Shown piece after piece: positions 61,062-64,000 of a stretch of DNA of 64,000 bases. Under the pieces are notes generated by a model that saw only the letters and a list, made by a program, of their open reading frames with translations, was not told the origin of the DNA and did not search any database. Each line of letters opens with the position of its first letter. Positions within the stretch are counted from its first letter, which is position 1. A program made the translations under genes and the position numbers. This DNA is from Serinus canaria (taxonomy: Eukaryota > Chordata > Aves > Passeriformes > Fringillidae), in contig NC_066322.1 in assembly GCF_022539315.1 (NCBI RefSeq), positions 16,998,765-17,062,764 of the forward strand, in the 5' to 3' direction.

Positions 61062-64000
61062 AGATAAGTGAACTGACATATAACAGCAATATGGCTGGAG
61101 TATGCAGAGAACTATAGAGAAATCCTTTGACCAAGAAGATTACACAGCTTTAACTGTATTACAAAAATTTTCATTATAAATCCAGCCTCCCAGTCAAAAT
61201 ATGTGTCTGTTCAGAGGCTTCGTTTTCTCTTAATGACATTTTTTAATTGCAAAAAATATATTTGAACTGGATATACCCAGAGACCCAACTCCAACTTTTT
61301 AAGTATTTTTGTCATTTGTCTTGGAATTATTCTGCAATGTATAATGGCCCTTTTTGTTTTGTTTTCTTTCAAATGTCTTTGATTTGAAGATGAATGACCC
61401 AACCTTTTACTAATTTTTACTGTACACAGCTGGCTGAATGCTAAAGTGTTTACTACTGAGGCAGATCAAAAACTACCTTTAATTAGTAAAGAAGCATTAA
61501 TTCTCTCTAGATCTGAGAGAAGTTGCAGAATATTTTTCAAGTATAACCTAGATTTATGAGTTGATGGTATGTAGTTCATAACAAGTCTGAACCTGTAGAA
61601 CCTGGAACATTTAGATCATTTCGTTCTAATTAACATGCATTTATTTGTAATCTTTATGTAGTTGCGCAACTCTATTAAAAGCACACATATTCTAATCTTG
61701 TTTACACTGTCTGTATAGTAGTTTAAGCTTTATGGATTTAATTTGATGATAGAAAGGAGAGGAAAATCAAGTTCAAAGTATATGAGATTTAGATGTGTAA
61801 GACCTGCATTTGTCAGCAATAGTATCTGCCTTGTTAGCAAGCTTAAAGCAGACATTAATAGGTTTTGTTTCCTTCACAAGACCAGTACCTCTGTGTCAAG
61901 GGATCATCAGCTAATGTTATCTTCTGACAGCCAGCTCAGTGGATATCACATCAATCTTGCTTTAAATTTGCCAACAAAACTTTTCTACTTATATCTACCG
62001 TTAAAATGTTAGAGCATGATCATTTCCATAAGGAAATAGCTGCACTCCCAACTGCTAACCCTTGTGGGGTGGCAGGGTATGACCACACAGCACAGTCTGT
62101 ATCTCACAGACTTTCCAAGCCTCATGGTGTCTTGTGTTACACAAAAATACACAAACCTGCCTGCGCATTTTCACGTTTGGTATGACCAGTAAGGATGCAC
62201 TGCTACAAATGAAAAGGAAGGAAACTTTTGTTCTCATTTAATATGGGCTTAATTATGAATCTGCATTTACTTTGGGATAGAATCAGCTCTTTTCTGTTTC
62301 CCAAGTGGGTACCTATATTAACATAGATTGTACTAACTAGTACCACTTTCAGATTGACAGAGGAGCTTTGTGTAAAACATCAATTTCAATTTTTCTGATA
62401 TTGATACTCAGAAATTCTACAGCATATATTTTAATATTTTTGAAGAACCAAAATATCTTACTTTATTCTTCTCAGACTCTAGCCAACACCAGTAATCAGC
62501 ACCAGAACTGTGTAATAGGGTTTTGTTTCAAAACTTTGATGTTTCTTGCTTTTCATTTGGTCTTTATTTGAGGCCAAGTGAACTTTCCCTTTTTGTGCCA
62601 TTTTTGGAGCTGCTGTGTTGCTTGATGTACTTCCTGATGTGCAACAGCAGGTGAAAAGTATGTGAGAGACAGAGACAGAATTTCTGAAGAGGATGTGACA
62701 TCATAAAAAGGGAAGTTTGGAAATTGTAGGATTTCAGCACATTAAGACATTCTTTGTTGTGCCTTAATGCAATGCTGGATTCTAATTTGACATGATTTAT
62801 GCTATTCCTGTTACCATTCCCTCGTGTAATCAACATGCTCTCAGAAGCAGTAGTGCACATGCAAACTGCCAATTTCTAAGTTTTGGTCATGGAATTTCAA
62901 TTTTGATTTGGTGGTGTCATCACCTGCTTTTTAATGTATAAATAGCTCTACAAGCAGTGAGCCACAGAAGAAATGGCTATGAAAATTAGTAAAAGGTGTA
63001 TCTAGCTGATTCAGCTTCAACTATTTTAGTTTCTGCTTTTCTAGGAAGAGGAATAGAAGCAGGCCATGAAGTCACAGGAATTTTTAAATTTGTGCTGTGT
63101 TGGTGACAGTCACTTATTTGCGGCGTGATTTTATTCCTCCCTTCCTCCCTTATTTTTACTTCTGTTTACTACTAGTACTTCTTTTTCTCTTCTCTTAAAA
63201 AGGCAGTTGTAAAAGACAAAAAAGGTGAGGTCTCCATTAATAACATCTTGATTTATATGGGTATTTCCAGACATAAAAATAAACTGATACAAGGCATGAA
63301 TTCCCAGAAATATATCCAAAAGTGACACTTTCCATGTGTGATCAATATTATTTAGCCTAAGACTACCAAGGCCAAACTAGTCATTCTCCTTTTAGCAGCA
63401 CTGTGAATACAGAGCTAAGATCTTGAATTCTGATTTGATAAAAACAAAGAAAATTATTTTAGTGATATGTTTCATGTCAGTGTATTCATCCCCTGATTTT
63501 GGTCTTGCACTCTTCTACAGACTCATCTCAACAATCGATGTTATTAGCACAGGGCCTTCAAAGCATGGAAGCTGAGCTCATGACTGACTAGGTCTGTACC
63601 TACAGTACAAGGGATACAGGGAAACCAGCCATTTTTCAGAAGTTCTTTTGCTAAGAATTCTTGATTTTCAGACAAATTTTGTTTTTAAATCACTGAGCTA
63701 AGTATATTAATTTATAAGAGCTTAAAAATATTTATGTAATATGACTTGTAAAACTCAACCCATTAATTCAGCTTTATTCTAGCATACAGTTTTGAAAAAC
63801 AAGCTTCAAAATGAGACAAAAAGAACTCAAAGGAGAGTACCATCACTGGGAATTTTAACTCAAGAATGTGACCCCCTTATTAAAAAAAACACATTAAACT
63901 GAGAAATGTGCAAGTAATTTCAGAATATAATCTGCCCAAATAATTAGTTCTTGCATGTGTTTGATATTATATGAATTCAGCAGGGACAGTTTTTCACAAT

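Larger units (their letters stand above)
52700..64000. other. Intergenic region upstream of F3, no gene seen
   Basis: No open frame here has recognisable similarity, and I find none of the exons expected for the human neighbour SLC44A3. A GC-richer patch at 53200-53380 might be an uncharacterised promoter or exon but shows no coding evidence. A CR1-like scrap near 55.7 kb and a decamer repeat near 61.0 kb are listed separately. AT-only stretches occur around 55370-55440. Confidence 0.65.

Noticed and set aside
52700..64000. Exons of SLC44A3, the expected next gene
   Set aside because: I looked for its membrane-segment and cysteine-rich loop sequences in the open frames and found none.

Overview
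This is nuclear DNA from a bird, most likely a passerine. Evidence for a bird: compact GT-AG split genes, CR1 LINE 3' ends, and two vertebrate genes in the order known from human 1p21 (ABCD3 then F3, convergent). Evidence for a passerine: a short SINE with a tRNA-Ile-like head and a CR1-like tail (the TguSINE1 design), and a solo LTR that looks like zebra-finch-type endogenous retrovirus LTRs. The passerine call is inference from memory of repeat families.

Layout. 1-9640 is an AT-rich intergenic stretch with no supportable gene; it holds a CR1 remnant and a MITE-like inverted repeat. About 9650-10440 is a CpG island containing the ABCD3 promoter and exon 1. 10074-34343 (+) is the complete coding region of ABCD3 (PMP70, peroxisomal half ABC transporter): 23 exons, 1980 nt, 659 aa, every junction in phase and GT-AG. 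Its 3' UTR probably runs to a poly(A) signal near 37317. About 37.3-45.45 kb is the ABCD3-F3 intergenic space, with the SINE, a CR1-like scrap, a solo LTR and a T/G homopolymer tract. 52414-47267 (-) is the complete coding region of F3 (tissue factor): 6 exons, 858 nt, 285 aa. A CR1 copy sits in its presumptive 3' UTR, and its CpG-rich promoter has an Egr-1 site and a CArG/TATA-like element. 52.7-64 kb is intergenic, with no gene I can support.

The two genes do not act together. ABCD3 imports fatty-acyl and bile-acid CoA substrates into peroxisomes; F3 is the cell-surface receptor for factor VII/VIIa that starts coagulation. They are neighbours by conserved synteny. I found no undescribed system. 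The observations most worth testing are a DR1/PPRE-like site in ABCD3 intron 1, a tandem (NAGNAG) splice acceptor at ABCD3 exon 3, a tissue factor cytoplasmic tail without Ser/Thr, the CR1 insertion between two candidate F3 poly(A) signals, and a diverged inverted-repeat element with a possible second copy elsewhere in the window.
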